From the IMG/VR virus record IMGVR_UViG_3300009507_000028, positions 1 to 48,659 of that record: a stretch of DNA of 48,659 nucleotides. The stretch is one strand, 5' to 3'. Under the pieces are notes generated by a model. It saw only the letters and a list, made by a program, of their open reading frames with translations, did not search any database and had not been told where the DNA came from. Made by a program: the position numbers and the translations under genes. Positions within the stretch are counted from its first letter, which is position 1; each line of letters begins with the position of its first letter. Below, in pieces: positions 18,415 to 28,765 of this stretch. The stretch is from a virus.

Positions 18415-19314
18415 ATGGCAATAGCAAACTACTTTTACAATCAAACAACAAGAAAATATGTTGCCATCTTTGGTACACTATTTAATCAGTTGTCTATTCA
18501 GCGCGTGAATGCGCAAGGAACAACTTTTCAAACTGCAATTGTTCCATTATCATATGCTCCTTTTCAAAAAATACTTGCAAGAGTTGAGCAAGATGCAAAT
18601 CTTAATCGCCAGTCGGCTATTACATTACCGCGGATGTCTTTTGAAATTACATCTATGCAATATGACGGCGAACGTAGGATTTCAGTAAGACACAAGATAC
18701 CAAAAACATTAAGAGAAAGTGACTCCTCTTTAAATTACGTTTATGCAGGAGCTCCATATAACTTAGAATTTTCATTGTATATCATGGCAAAATATCAAGA
18801 AGATGCAACTAAAATAGTTGAACAAATTATACCATTCTTTCAACCTGACTTTACAGTAAGTGCAAAACTAATTGAAAATCTTCCACCTTTAGACGTACCT
18901 ATTATTTTAAACAGTGTAGTGAACGAAGAATTATATGAAGGCGATTTTACTGAAAGACGAACAGTAATGTACACTCTTAACTTTACGTTAAAAGGAATGT
19001 TTTACGGACCAGAACGGACCAAAAAAGTTATTAAGTTTATTGATACTCAATATGCAACAGATACGGCAGATGATTCTCCTTTTGAAGAAAGTACTGAAAC
19101 GTTTGTTGTTGACCTTGCAAATAGCGCAGTAGGTTGGGCAGACGTTGATGTAACTGATAACTGGGCTGCAAACACTGTATTCCAAGGTAGTGGCTTATAT
19201 GGGAATAGCGCTCCAGTCGAACTTGACATCTTCATATCTAATACGGATCTTGATAGTGGCAACACCAGCATTGATTTGGAATCAGGTGGCATTGCAATTG
19301 ATGACTTAGATTAA
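18415..19314 (+). CDS. 15: Tail completion / sheath stabiliser protein gp15
   Basis: 299 residues. The N-terminus (ANYFYNQTTRKYVAIFGTLFNQLSIQR) and the core (PRMSFEITSMQYDGERR) are typical of gp15, which forms the hexameric terminator ring on the tail tube and sheath and contacts the neck. The last about 80 residues are an acidic, low-complexity extension (DTADDSPFEESTE; NTDLDSGNTSIDLESGG). In T4 gp16 follows directly; here three inserted genes or fragments intervene. Confidence 0.9.
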   Translation: MAIANYFYNQTTRKYVAIFGTLFNQLSIQRVNAQGTTFQTAIVPLSYAPFQKILARVEQDANLNRQSAITLPRMSFEITSMQYDGERRISVRHKIPKTLRESDSSLNYVYAGAPYNLEFSLYIMAKYQEDATKIVEQIIPFFQPDFTVSAKLIENLPPLDVPIILNSVVNEELYEGDFTERRTVMYTLNFTLKGMFYGPERTKKVIKFIDTQYATDTADDSPFEESTETFVVDLANSAVGWADVDVTDNWAANTVFQGSGLYGNSAPVELDIFISNTDLDSGNTSIDLESGGIAIDDLD

Positions 19315-19341
19315 TCAATACAGATAATAGGAAAAACTCAA

Positions 19342-22300
19342 ATGGCACAAACATTACGATTTAGAAGAGGCACAACCGCAGAGCTTTCATCTGAAGCCGG
19401 TATTGAAGGAGAAATTTTCATTGATACCACAAAGAAGACTGTGGTTGCGATGGACGGAGTAAATAATGGTGGATATCCGTTAGCAAGATTTGATGATATC
19501 CCAACAAACATAAGTTCATTTACAAACGATGCTGGATTTATCACCGCGGTTGGAACTTTTTCTGGTAATTATAATGATTTGACTAACTTGCCTTCTTTGT
19601 TCGATGGCGATTATAACTCTTTGTCAAATATTCCTGCACCAACTCCTGGACCACAAGGTACTGATGGAGTTCAAGGTACAACAGGTGAAACTATTCAAGG
19701 TCCGCAAGGAACTAATGGTTTACAAGGTACATTCGGCACACAAGGTGTTCAAGGATTTGGTGGTGCCAATGGCGGTATTGGACCAACAGGTCTTCAAGGT
19801 TTAACTGGAGCTACAGGAGCAACTGGAGCGCAAGGTACATCAGGGTCTACAGGTTCAACCGGTATTCAAGGTTTAACTGGAGCTACAGGTATTCAAGGTT
19901 TAACAGGATCTGGCGTTCAAGGTTTAACTGGAGATACAGGTGTTCAAGGTATTACAGGGTCTACAGGTATTCAAGGACCTTCTGATGGCGCTGACGGCGC
20001 AGTTGGTGCGCAAGGTATTCAAGGTACAACTGGGACAGCAGGGCCCGCCGGTATTCAAGGACCTTCTGATGGCGCTGATGGTGTACAAGGTACTACGGGG
20101 TCGGCTGGTCCAACCGGATTGCAAGGTGTAACTGGTGTTCAAGGCTTAACAGGAACTGGCGTTCAAGGTACTACGGGGTCTGCTGGTCCAACCGGATTGC
20201 AAGGTGCAACTGGCCTTCAAGGAACCGAGGGTGAAACTTCTGTTAGTGAAAGCGATAACCTTAATTGGACTGGCGATCATCAATGGACTGCAGGAAACGG
20301 TAATTGGATTAAAGTTGATAGCTCAAACGCATATATGACGTTTGATGATAATGCTTATTTACAATTTGGTGCAAATACTGGAGCTGTTGACGCAAAAATG
20401 TTTACAACAGGTAGCGGATTTGGTATATTAACTCAAAAAGGTAATTTCAATTTAAATAACTCTGGCAGCGGTTCAGACGCAGGCGATGTTATTATAAGAG
20501 CTCGCAATTCTGGCGACTCTGCTATGGTTGAATACGTCAAAGCAGATCATGCACTTGGCGGCGTAGATTTACATCATGACGGTGTACTTAAACTAAGAAC
20601 CACATCCACTGGGATTGATGTTAATACAAATAAAATATATAATTTAACAGATCCTGCCGCAGCACAAGACGCAGCTACAAAAGCATATGTTGATGCAGAA
20701 ATTGCAGGTCTTTCTGATAGCGCGCCAGCAACATTGGATACTCTAAATGAATTGGCTGCAGCATTAGGAGACGATGCAAACTTTGCAACAACTGTGACAG
20801 AAAGCATTGCAACTAAACTTCCACTTGCTGGCGGAACAATGTCAGGAGATATTGACGGCGCAGGAAACAAAGGACTTTTTGCTAACGTATATTCAGCACT
20901 CGGCGATTTGCCAAGTGCATCTACATATCATGGTATGTTTGCCCATGTTCACGGAACAGGTAAAGGCTATTTTGCACATAGCGGTAGCTGGGTTGAATTG
21001 GCCAATGCGGCAACTACATTAGCAGGTTATGGAATTACTGATGGATTAGCAGCAGGCGGGGCCTTAACTGGCAGTAGTTTGGCATTCCCAGATGGCGCCA
21101 CCATTACAGAATTTAGTACTGACAATACACTCGGAGGCAATAGTAATGCAGCAGTTCCAACTGAGGCGGCAGTAAAAGGATATGTAGATACTAATGCCAT
21201 GCCTGTATCTGGCGGAACCTTTACAGCCGAAATTACTGTTGACGGCGATGTTACTGTAAATGGTAATCTAGATGTAGCGGGTGGTGCAAGTGATGGTGGT
21301 AAGATTACTCTCAACTACGGTCAGACAGGTACGCCTTCTTCTTCAAGTACCAACTGGTCTTACTTAGAAGTAGAACGTGGTACTTTGCCGAACGTAAGTA
21401 TTCGTTGGCATGAAGGGTTTGATCGTTGGGAATTCACTAACAATGGTAGTACTTTTACAGAACTTGGCGCCCAAACAATACCAACATTAGATGCTGTAAT
21501 GGGAGTGGGTGATGAGACGAACAACCCTCTAACACTCTACAGAAATACTGATGGTAATATCAACGAAGGTACTCTGAAGTTTGAAACTAGGGATACTACG
21601 CCAACTCTTGGTCAGGCAATAGGTGACATCCAATGGTATGGCGATACTGATACAGATCCAATCACCAGTACTCTTGGTGAGATGGCCAGAATCAGCGCAA
21701 ACAAACATTCGAATAATTACACTGGTGGTGTAGACGTTGGGCAAATTGTATTTGGTGTAACAAATAACACGACACTGACACCCGCCTTGAAAATAGGTGA
21801 CACACCAGCTGGTGGAAATCCTACTTCAACAACATGGGCAACTCACTTCCAAAACTTACCTGTGTGGATGGAAAACTCACTTAGAGTTTATGAAACAGTC
21901 GTTGATACAAATGATATTACTTCTGATGCGAATATCTCAGGGTTAAAATTAACCGCAATAGATGGTGTGGGTAATTATAAAGACCGTGTTAACTTATCTC
22001 ATCAAAATAATATTCTTAGATTACGAGTTACTGATCGTGTTAATGATGACGAATATACAGAACTGATTGCAAGACCATCTGCTACAGCGATGCTTTCGGT
22101 TAACTATAAAGCGTCAGGTGGTTCTACGTCTTCGTATGATGTCTGGACTGATTATGACGCCATACAAAAAGTAAGAACTGAACTAACAGACGAAAACACC
22201 CTACACAAATTTGGTAGTTATGCAAATACTGAATACATAACTACAAGTACTGACTTCGGTGGTTTTAATGGTGGATCTTCTGGTAATGCTGATCTTGTGC

Positions 22301-23217
22301 CAAGTAACGGCCAGAATGGTTCTCTCGCTTTCTTTAATTGGACAGATGCCTTAAATGGTACTGCAGGGGCAAACAGATATATCCCTGCAGGTCACGCTGA
22401 AGAAGTTGTACATGGGATGGGTATCCTTCGTGACGGTGGACAACACCCTTCAGGTGCACCAAGATGGGATCCATTTGGCGGCCCAGATTTTAGGGTAAGT
22501 GTAGATAATTCGGGCGGTAGTGCAACAGGTCTTGGTGGACTTGTTTATATGTTTGGTGGTACATCAATTTCAAGTACTGATACTCCTGTCACAACAATTA
22601 TTACAAACCAAAACTATAACGCAACTGATGCTACGATCATTTCGCAGACGAGTTATAGAACAGGTCAAAACACAACTACTTTCGATCATGAAGAATATGC
22701 AAGAGTAACTGTAACGGCAGTAGATGTGACCAGTGGAACAGAGGACGCAAAGATAGTTCATGCCGTACAAAAGGCAGGAACTCTTACTGATACGCTTACC
22801 GTCGATCCAGATGGTGTTACTCTTACTGATCTTACTGTAAGTGGAAAAGCATCATTCAATGGGATAACAACTGAAAAAACAAATGCACTAACTGGTGCAA
22901 CTGGTGTTGTTACACACAACTTAAATGATGGTGCGGTATTCGATCATACAAGTTTGGCTGCAGACTTTACTGCAAACTTCACAAATGTTCCAACTACGAA
23001 CAGTAGAACTATCGGTGTTGCATTGATTCTAAGTCAAGGTGGTACTGCATACATGCCTACTGCAGTTCAGATTGATGGTGTTGCACAGACTATTCTGTGG
23101 CAAGGTGGATCTGCACCGTCTGGTACTGCAAGTGGTACTGATATTGTAAGCTTTACTTTGATTAGATCTACTGCAGGTGCTTGGAAAGTTATTGGTTCTG
23201 CAACGAGTTATTCATAA
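19342..23217 (+). CDS. Collagen-like tail fibre protein, 1291 aa
   Basis: N-terminal module [29 protein letters not shown] resembles the attachment start of the 1015-3414 fibre. Residues about 103-296 are a collagen-like G-x-y stretch ([30 protein letters not shown]), expected to form a trimeric rod. This is followed by beta-rich segments ([31 protein letters not shown]) and a C-terminal domain ([34 protein letters not shown]). It probably forms a thin fibre ending in a receptor-binding tip. Its stop overlaps the next gene's ATG by one base (TAATG), indicating translational coupling. It sits between gp15 and gp16, a place where T4 has no fibre gene. Confidence 0.8.
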   Translation: MAQTLRFRRGTTAELSSEAGIEGEIFIDTTKKTVVAMDGVNNGGYPLARFDDIPTNISSFTNDAGFITAVGTFSGNYNDLTNLPSLFDGDYNSLSNIPAPTPGPQGTDGVQGTTGETIQGPQGTNGLQGTFGTQGVQGFGGANGGIGPTGLQGLTGATGATGAQGTSGSTGSTGIQGLTGATGIQGLTGSGVQGLTGDTGVQGITGSTGIQGPSDGADGAVGAQGIQGTTGTAGPAGIQGPSDGADGVQGTTGSAGPTGLQGVTGVQGLTGTGVQGTTGSAGPTGLQGATGLQGTEGETSVSESDNLNWTGDHQWTAGNGNWIKVDSSNAYMTFDDNAYLQFGANTGAVDAKMFTTGSGFGILTQKGNFNLNNSGSGSDAGDVIIRARNSGDSAMVEYVKADHALGGVDLHHDGVLKLRTTSTGIDVNTNKIYNLTDPAAAQDAATKAYVDAEIAGLSDSAPATLDTLNELAAALGDDANFATTVTESIATKLPLAGGTMSGDIDGAGNKGLFANVYSALGDLPSASTYHGMFAHVHGTGKGYFAHSGSWVELANAATTLAGYGITDGLAAGGALTGSSLAFPDGATITEFSTDNTLGGNSNAAVPTEAAVKGYVDTNAMPVSGGTFTAEITVDGDVTVNGNLDVAGGASDGGKITLNYGQTGTPSSSSTNWSYLEVERGTLPNVSIRWHEGFDRWEFTNNGSTFTELGAQTIPTLDAVMGVGDETNNPLTLYRNTDGNINEGTLKFETRDTTPTLGQAIGDIQWYGDTDTDPITSTLGEMARISANKHSNNYTGGVDVGQIVFGVTNNTTLTPALKIGDTPAGGNPTSTTWATHFQNLPVWMENSLRVYETVVDTNDITSDANISGLKLTAIDGVGNYKDRVNLSHQNNILRLRVTDRVNDDEYTELIARPSATAMLSVNYKASGGSTSSYDVWTDYDAIQKVRTELTDENTLHKFGSYANTEYITTSTDFGGFNGGSSGNADLVPSNGQNGSLAFFNWTDALNGTAGANRYIPAGHAEEVVHGMGILRDGGQHPSGAPRWDPFGGPDFRVSVDNSGGSATGLGGLVYMFGGTSISSTDTPVTTIITNQNYNATDATIISQTSYRTGQNTTTFDHEEYARVTVTAVDVTSGTEDAKIVHAVQKAGTLTDTLTVDPDGVTLTDLTVSGKASFNGITTEKTNALTGATGVVTHNLNDGAVFDHTSLAADFTANFTNVPTTNSRTIGVALILSQGGTAYMPTAVQIDGVAQTILWQGGSAPSGTASGTDIVSFTLIRSTAGAWKVIGSATSYS
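19648..20232 (+). repeat. Collagen-like coding repeat tract
   Basis: Encodes about 195 residues of G-x-y triplets in the 1291-residue fibre. At the DNA level it contains near-identical longer units, e.g. about 29 bases shared by 19966-19994 and 20050-20078, and about 42 bases shared by 20086-20127 and 20164-20205. Such units can expand or contract by recombination and would change fibre length. Confidence 0.85.
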
Positions 23218-24578
23218 TGCCTAGAATATCAAGTTTAACAGGACAACAATTATCAGGTATTGGTCTTAGAAGAGGCCTATATGATGCAGTAAGTCTTAGT
23301 TTACAAATCCCAAATAGATTTTTAGACCGCAACGACACTGTCGCATCTAGCGACTATTTTGGATATGCAGCTGACATAAGCGGTAACTATGCAATCATAG
23401 GATGTCGAGGAAGTTATGGTAATTTTTGTGTTATATGGGATATAGTAAACGGCACAGAAGAACATTATTTAACTAATCCTTCTACCATACCAGCCGCCCC
23501 TTCTGGCGCCACGGCGGATGATAACTTTGGAAGTGCGGTATCAATCCACGGAGCCTACGCAGCAGTGGGCGCTGCATATGAAGATCCAGCAAGTGGTACT
23601 GATTATGATACTGGAGCCGTATATCTTTACAGTGTAGCTTCAGGAAATGTTGTAAGAACTTTTACAAACCCAAACGCAGTGGGTACAGGTATAGGTGACA
23701 GGTTCGGGACTAGTGTATGCTTGTATGAAAATCCTTCTAACAGTACTCTGTACTTAGCAGTCGGCGCAATAGAAAAAGATGCCACTAACCATTATTTTAA
23801 TTCAGGTGTTGTATATGTTTTTAATGCATCAACTGGTTCTTTACTTCATACCATCTACAATCCAAACTCATATGGTACCTCCCAAAGCGATTATTTTGGG
23901 TTTGGAGGACAGCCAAGTATTGATATGTGCGGAGACTATATGATAGCTGGTGCGAGATGGGAAGATAAGGATAATTCTGGAACAGAGGTCTCGTTCGCGG
24001 GCGCCGCATACATATTTAGTTTAAGTACAGGAAATCTAGTATACAGTCTAACAAATACTGATTCTTTGGATAGTGGTGCGGGCGATCAGCTTGGTACGTC
24101 CGTTGCCATAAATGAAGATTATGCTGCGGTGGGCTCGCCAGGCGAAGAGGATGGCGGGTCCTATTCCGGAAAGGTGACTATTTATAGACTAAGCGATGGC
24201 GCAAAAATAAATACTATTTTTAATCCCGACGCTTATGGTACACCCGCCGGTGATTATTTTGGCCATTCTTGTTCTTTATCAGGAAGATATTTAGTTGTTG
24301 GAGCATATCGAGAAGAAAGCGTACAGGCATATCCTGGAGATGGGCATGTATACGTTTTTGATGTAGAAACTGGAGATCAATTAGTTTTCAGCGGTGATTC
24401 AGCAACATCATCAGTCAATAACCCTAACCCCGGCGGGGCGGACTACTTCGGACAATGGGTTGCTATAGACGGTCGTAATATTATTGTAGGCGCAGAACGC
24501 TATGATGGTCAAAATACTGAAGGTACTAATATATTTCAAGCTGGCGCCGCCTATGTATTTAAACTAGTTAGGAGATAG
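23217..24578 (+). CDS. Integrin-like FG-GAP beta-propeller protein
   Basis: The ATG at 23217 overlaps the preceding stop by one base; a longer frame from TTG at 23181 has no support. The 453-residue product has about seven repeats of the pattern (D)YFGxxxxxxGxYxxVGA followed by GAVYLYxxxTGN (e.g. DNFGSAVSIHGAYAAVGA; DRFGTSVCL; DYFGHSCSLSGRYLVVGA; DYFGQWVAIDGRNIIVGAERYD). This is the FG-GAP repeat that builds a seven-bladed propeller, as in alpha integrins and bacterial adhesins. The start RISSLTGQQLSGIGLRRG has no signal peptide, so it is probably a virion part. A role as fibre tip or glycan adhesin working with the collagen-like fibre is inferred from coupling and order. Confidence 0.72.
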   Translation: MPRISSLTGQQLSGIGLRRGLYDAVSLSLQIPNRFLDRNDTVASSDYFGYAADISGNYAIIGCRGSYGNFCVIWDIVNGTEEHYLTNPSTIPAAPSGATADDNFGSAVSIHGAYAAVGAAYEDPASGTDYDTGAVYLYSVASGNVVRTFTNPNAVGTGIGDRFGTSVCLYENPSNSTLYLAVGAIEKDATNHYFNSGVVYVFNASTGSLLHTIYNPNSYGTSQSDYFGFGGQPSIDMCGDYMIAGARWEDKDNSGTEVSFAGAAYIFSLSTGNLVYSLTNTDSLDSGAGDQLGTSVAINEDYAAVGSPGEEDGGSYSGKVTIYRLSDGAKINTIFNPDAYGTPAGDYFGHSCSLSGRYLVVGAYREESVQAYPGDGHVYVFDVETGDQLVFSGDSATSSVNNPNPGGADYFGQWVAIDGRNIIVGAERYDGQNTEGTNIFQAGAAYVFKLVRR

Positions 24579-24579
24579 T

Positions 24580-24712
24580 ATGTTTACCCATGTAGATCAT
24601 GGTATTGAGTTGCCGAAAATAACAAGGAAAACGACAGAGAAGGGACGGAAGATCTTTCCCTTCAACAAATGTAGACTTGTCGTCTTCAAATGGTAACGTA
24701 TCGACAAACTAA
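24580..24712 (+). pseudogene. Truncated N-terminal fragment of MGME1-like exonuclease
   Basis: A 38-codon frame (ATG 24580, TAA 24694-24696) begins MFTHVDHGIELPKITRKTT, matching the first residues of the intact exonuclease at 39576-40247 (MFNHVEHGVVLPKLTRETT) and continuing into GRKIF against GRKYF. Beyond that the match leaves the frame: in the +1 frame the next codons read FPSTNVDLSSSNGN and stop at 24712, which loosely resembles YPSITTVLGVLNKEG. This suggests loss of a few codons plus a frameshift and then truncation. All catalytic motifs are absent, so no nuclease activity is expected. At the DNA level the two copies have diverged clearly, so it is not a fresh duplication. Confidence 0.7.
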
Positions 24713-24739
24713 TATATATAATATAAAGTAGGATGAAAC

Positions 24740-25186
24740 ATGAGTGATGAACACATTTCTAAAGCGTTAGGTTTAACACCGCTTTCAGAATTAAACGATG
24801 AAATGAAAAGCGTACAAGAAGTGCAATCAACGGAAGTGCAAAACATAGAAAAGTTTGAAGTATTACCTACTGAAGGTAGTGACGAAAACCTTAACGATAT
24901 GGAACTTGCACGTCAAAATGTTAAAAACATTATTGAACTCGGAGATGACGCAGTTAAAGAAATGGTTGAAATAGCTAAGCAATCAGAGTCTCCTCGGGCC
25001 TTTGAAGTTGTGTCGACTTTAATGAAAACATTACTTGACGCAAACAAAGATTATGTTGATATTTCTACCAAAAAGAAATTTGCACAGGATGATAAACCTG
25101 AAAAGGAAACAAATGTCACGAATAATAACTTGATAGTCTCAACTGCAGATTTACTTAAAATGATTAAAGGTGATGATAATGTTTGA
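24740..25186 (+). CDS. 16: Terminase small subunit gp16
   Basis: 148 residues, near the T4 size. The central part (MELARQNVKNIIELGDDAVKEMVEIAKQSESPRAFEVVSTLMKTLLDANKDYVDI) has the helical pattern of T4-like gp16, which forms an oligomeric ring that recognises or stimulates packaging of concatemeric DNA. It ends NNNLIVSTADLLKMIKG, as is usual in marine relatives. It overlaps gp17 by eight bases when gp17 starts at 25179. Confidence 0.88.
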   Translation: MSDEHISKALGLTPLSELNDEMKSVQEVQSTEVQNIEKFEVLPTEGSDENLNDMELARQNVKNIIELGDDAVKEMVEIAKQSESPRAFEVVSTLMKTLLDANKDYVDISTKKKFAQDDKPEKETNVTNNNLIVSTADLLKMIKGDDNV

Positions 25187-26777
25187 GATGATGAAAGGTT
25201 ATCTCGGCAATAATAATCTCAAAAGAGTTGGCGAGCAATTTGAATGGACTCCTGACATGTTAAAGGAGTATATGAAATGCGCTGAAGATCCGATATATTT
25301 TGCTAAAGAATATATTAAAATTGTGCATGTTGACCGTGGCCTAGTTCCTTTTCAAATGTATCCTTATCAAGAAAACATCACAAAAAAGATTACAGAAAAT
25401 AGACGAGTGGCAGTATTAACTGCGCGCCAGTCTGGTAAAACAACTACTGCAATGGCAATCATTTTACATTATGTATTGTTTAATGAATTTAAAACTGTAG
25501 CCATCTTGGCAAATAAAGGAGATGCTGCAAGAGAAGTTATGGCTCGTGTTAAGTTAGCATTTGAGGCTTTACCTAAATGGTTGCAGCAAGGAGTTGAAGA
25601 ATGGAACAAAGGAAATATTGCACTTGAAAACGGTTGTCAGGTTTTGGCTGGAACGACATCGTCATCAGCAATTCGTGGTAAGTCAGTTAATTTTCTATAT
25701 CTCGATGAGGTTGCATTCATTGAAGGATACGACGATTTTTTCGCATCTGTTTATCCTACTATCTCGTCTGGCGAGTCAACAAAACTTTTAATGACTTCAA
25801 CTCCTAATGGTCTAAACCATTTTTGGAAAACTTGCAAAGGCGCAAGAGAAAAAACTAATGGTTATGAATACGAAGAAGTTATGTGGCAAGATGTTCCAGG
25901 GCGAGACGAAAAATGGAAAGAAGAAACACTCGCTGCATTAGATTACGATGAACAGAAATTTAGACAAGAATATTGTTGCGAGTTTTTAGGATCCTCAGGA
26001 ACGTTGATTGATGGATCCAAACTAAAACAATTAGCATATGATAGACCTATACACGAACAAGAAAACACATTTCAATATTTTAAACCTGAAAAAGACCACA
26101 GTTATGTTATGACTTGTGATGTATCTCGAGGAAAAGGTTTAGACTATTCAACTTTTAATATTATAGATATTAGCAAAATGCCGTATCAACAAGTATGCAC
26201 ATTTCGTGACAATTATATTAGCCCAATTGATTTCGCTTCATTTATATATAGAATAGGTAATCTATATAATGAAGCTGCTGTTCTTATAGAAATTAATGAT
26301 ATAGGCGAACAAGTTTCAGATGTTTTATTAATGGATTATGGATACGAAAATTTACTTTATTCCGAAAGCGCAGGCGCGAAAGGCAAACGAATTTCGTCTG
26401 GATTTGGAGGAAGAAAACTTGATAATGGAATACGAACTACCAAGACTGTAAAAGCTCAAGGTTGTTCTATGTTGAAAATGCTCATTGAGCAAGATCAACT
26501 TATACTAAGAGATTATAATACTTTGCAGGAATTATCACGTTTTTCCAAAAAGGGTCCATCTTATGAAGCTGAGCCCGGAGCACATGATGATTTAGTAATG
26601 AATTTGGTTTTATTTGCTTGGTTATCTGACCAAGATTATTTTAAAGAATTAACTGATATTAATACTCTTCAAGCACTGCGCGAAAAGACTGATGCGCAAA
26701 TTGATGAAGAATTACTCCCCTTCGGATTTATAGATGACGGTGGGGAATTGTGGGAAGACGAAAACATCAGGTTCTAA
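25179..26777 (+). CDS. 17: Terminase large subunit gp17 (packaging ATPase and nuclease)
   Basis: I place the start at ATG 25179 because AAAGG lies eight bases upstream; GTG 25170 and ATG 25173 are in frame but poorly spaced. The 532-residue protein has the Walker A motif ARQSGKTT (82-89), Walker B FLYLDEVAF (172-180, Asp176-Glu177) and motif III TSTPNG (206-211). The RNase H-like nuclease domain shows DVSRGKGLDYSTF (Asp314), IEIND (Glu371) and the late HDDLVMNL acid pair. It powers DNA translocation into the prohead and makes headful cuts. It overlaps gp16 by eight bases. Confidence 0.96.
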   Translation: MFEMMKGYLGNNNLKRVGEQFEWTPDMLKEYMKCAEDPIYFAKEYIKIVHVDRGLVPFQMYPYQENITKKITENRRVAVLTARQSGKTTTAMAIILHYVLFNEFKTVAILANKGDAAREVMARVKLAFEALPKWLQQGVEEWNKGNIALENGCQVLAGTTSSSAIRGKSVNFLYLDEVAFIEGYDDFFASVYPTISSGESTKLLMTSTPNGLNHFWKTCKGAREKTNGYEYEEVMWQDVPGRDEKWKEETLAALDYDEQKFRQEYCCEFLGSSGTLIDGSKLKQLAYDRPIHEQENTFQYFKPEKDHSYVMTCDVSRGKGLDYSTFNIIDISKMPYQQVCTFRDNYISPIDFASFIYRIGNLYNEAAVLIEINDIGEQVSDVLLMDYGYENLLYSESAGAKGKRISSGFGGRKLDNGIRTTKTVKAQGCSMLKMLIEQDQLILRDYNTLQELSRFSKKGPSYEAEPGAHDDLVMNLVLFAWLSDQDYFKELTDINTLQALREKTDAQIDEELLPFGFIDDGGELWEDENIRF

Positions 26778-26803
26778 ACTATATTTCTGTAAATCAAATA
26801 ATT

Positions 26804-26811
26804 TATAAATA
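26804..26811 (+). promoter_or_regulatory. T4-type late promoter box before gp18
   Basis: TATAAATA in the 83-base gap between gp17 and gp18, 50 bases before the gp18 ATG. Confidence 0.8.
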
Positions 26812-26860
26812 GAAACAGTGATATGAACTAAACGCGTTTAAATACATAAAGGAGAAAAAT

Positions 26861-28735
26861 ATGGCTTTTTCTGTAAGTCCTTCCGTCATTGTTCGTGAAG
26901 TGGATGCATCACAAGCCGTGCCAGCCGTTGCGACATCGCCAGCTGCCATTGTTGGTGTATTTCAATGGGGACCAGTTGACGAACCTATTCTAGTTTCATC
27001 TGAAGATGAGCTAGTGGATCGTTTTGGCAAGCCTTCAGCGGATACATACGAAACATTTTTTACTGCGGCAGATTATCTTGCATATGCAAATGCATTGTGG
27101 GTAGTTCGCGCAGACAATAATTCAAACACAGCTATTGCAGCAAGTGGCGCCTTTTCGGCAAAGCACCCTGGTGCTTTAGGAGATAACATTGACGTACATT
27201 GGGTTACCTCAACAGGATATGAAAATGCAGTAATTGCAGTAGGTGATATCCCAGCGAATAAAATTTCCAATGCTGCAGTTCCACAAACAATTCCATTTAA
27301 TTCCGCTGCTGTAACTTTTGAAGTTGCTCCTGCAGACAGGATTACTGCAATTGGCGCAGGAGATGTACTTGTAATAGGTAACGATAGCTCAGGCTATGTA
27401 AATGTTACAGTTGCAACTATTGTAGAAACAGAACTTAACGATGGCGCAGTGCCAACACCGAATGTAACAGGATACGAATACGCAATTACATTTGTAGGCA
27501 AATACACACTCGCCGAAGAAGATCTTACCATTCTTACGATTACAAAAAAGTGGGGGCAAAACAATTTCTTTGCTTCTGCACCAAGTGCTGGAAGTATTCA
27601 CATTGCAGTTGTTGACCGCGGCGGAAATATTTCAGGAACAGCAGGACAAGTACTTGAACTGTTTGAAGATGTTTCAACCACAGCAGGCGCACAGCTTCAG
27701 GACGGTTCGCAAAACTATTGGGTAGACGTTATTACCAATCAATCAAGCTGGGTTAAAGTTGCTAATTCGGCAGTTGTAGGAACAGCAAATACTGCTGTAA
27801 CCTCATACGAAGTAATGGCAAACGGTAGTGATGCTCAAACTGAAAGCAATGCAACTTTGGCCGCAATTGGTAAAGGTTGGGATTTATTTAAGAGTGGAAA
27901 CGAAATTGATATTTCATTCTGCTTACAAGGTAAAGGCGATGATAGCGCAAACCGTGCAAACTATATTATTTCTAATATCGTTGATAGTAGAAAAGATTGT
28001 GTTGCATTTGTTTCCCCATCAGCATCAGATGTTGTTAGCGAAGTTAAATCAAATACACAACTTAAAAACGTAATTGCATATCGTAATGCGCTTCAGAATT
28101 CATCTTATTGGTTCATGGATAGCGGTTATAAATATCGTTACGACAAATACAACGATACTTATCGTTACACACCTTTGAATGGCGATATGGCAGGTTTGGC
28201 AGCAAGAGTTGAACCGTGGGAATCTCCAGCAGGTTATAGAAAAGGTGTTATTAAAAACGTAGTAAAACTAGCGTTTAACCCAAACAAATCGCAAAGAGAT
28301 CAACTGTATACTTCAGACATTAACCCAGTTATGGCTCAAGTAGGTCAAGGTATCGTATTATTTGGAGATAAAACTGGTTACGGATTGCCAAGCGCGTTTG
28401 ATCGTCTTAATGTTCGTAGGTTGTTTATTGCTATTGAGAAATCAATTGCAACAGCGGCTACATCGTTCTTGTTTGAACTAAACGACGAATTTACTCAAAC
28501 ACAGTTTAAGAACATTGTTGATCCGTTCCTACGTGATATTCAAGGAAGACGTGGCATTACTGATTTCCGAGTCGTATCTGACTCAACCGTGAATACTCCT
28601 GAAATCATAGACCAAAACAAGTTCCGTGCTAACATTTTTGTTAAACCAGCCCGTTCAATTAACGTTATAGAACTTACGTTCGTAGCAACAAGAACTGGAA
28701 TTGAGTTTGATGAAATCGTTGGTCAGATCGTCTAA
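26861..28735 (+). CDS. 18: Tail sheath protein gp18
   Basis: 624 residues, close to T4 gp18. It starts SPSVIVREVDASQAVPAVATSPAAIVGVFQWGPVDEP, the standard sheath start, and ends with the conserved C-terminal domain (DPFLRDIQGRRGITDF; IFVKPARSINVIELTFVATRTG). It forms the contractile tube around gp19. A perfect TATAAATA late box at 26804-26811 and AAAGGAG precede it. Confidence 0.96.
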   Translation: MAFSVSPSVIVREVDASQAVPAVATSPAAIVGVFQWGPVDEPILVSSEDELVDRFGKPSADTYETFFTAADYLAYANALWVVRADNNSNTAIAASGAFSAKHPGALGDNIDVHWVTSTGYENAVIAVGDIPANKISNAAVPQTIPFNSAAVTFEVAPADRITAIGAGDVLVIGNDSSGYVNVTVATIVETELNDGAVPTPNVTGYEYAITFVGKYTLAEEDLTILTITKKWGQNNFFASAPSAGSIHIAVVDRGGNISGTAGQVLELFEDVSTTAGAQLQDGSQNYWVDVITNQSSWVKVANSAVVGTANTAVTSYEVMANGSDAQTESNATLAAIGKGWDLFKSGNEIDISFCLQGKGDDSANRANYIISNIVDSRKDCVAFVSPSASDVVSEVKSNTQLKNVIAYRNALQNSSYWFMDSGYKYRYDKYNDTYRYTPLNGDMAGLAARVEPWESPAGYRKGVIKNVVKLAFNPNKSQRDQLYTSDINPVMAQVGQGIVLFGDKTGYGLPSAFDRLNVRRLFIAIEKSIATAATSFLFELNDEFTQTQFKNIVDPFLRDIQGRRGITDFRVVSDSTVNTPEIIDQNKFRANIFVKPARSINVIELTFVATRTGIEFDEIVGQIV

Positions 28736-28765
28736 TAAATAGATTTAATTAAAGGAGAATAGAAA

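Noticed and set aside
19648-20232. Repeats at first glance similar to a CRISPR array
   Set aside because: The units are in-frame G-x-y codons with irregular spacing; there are no constant repeats with unique spacers and no cas genes.
23181-23216. Longer start (TTG 23181) for the FG-GAP protein
   Set aside because: It would overlap the fibre gene by 37 bases without a ribosome site, whereas ATG 23217 gives the TAATG coupling seen repeatedly here.
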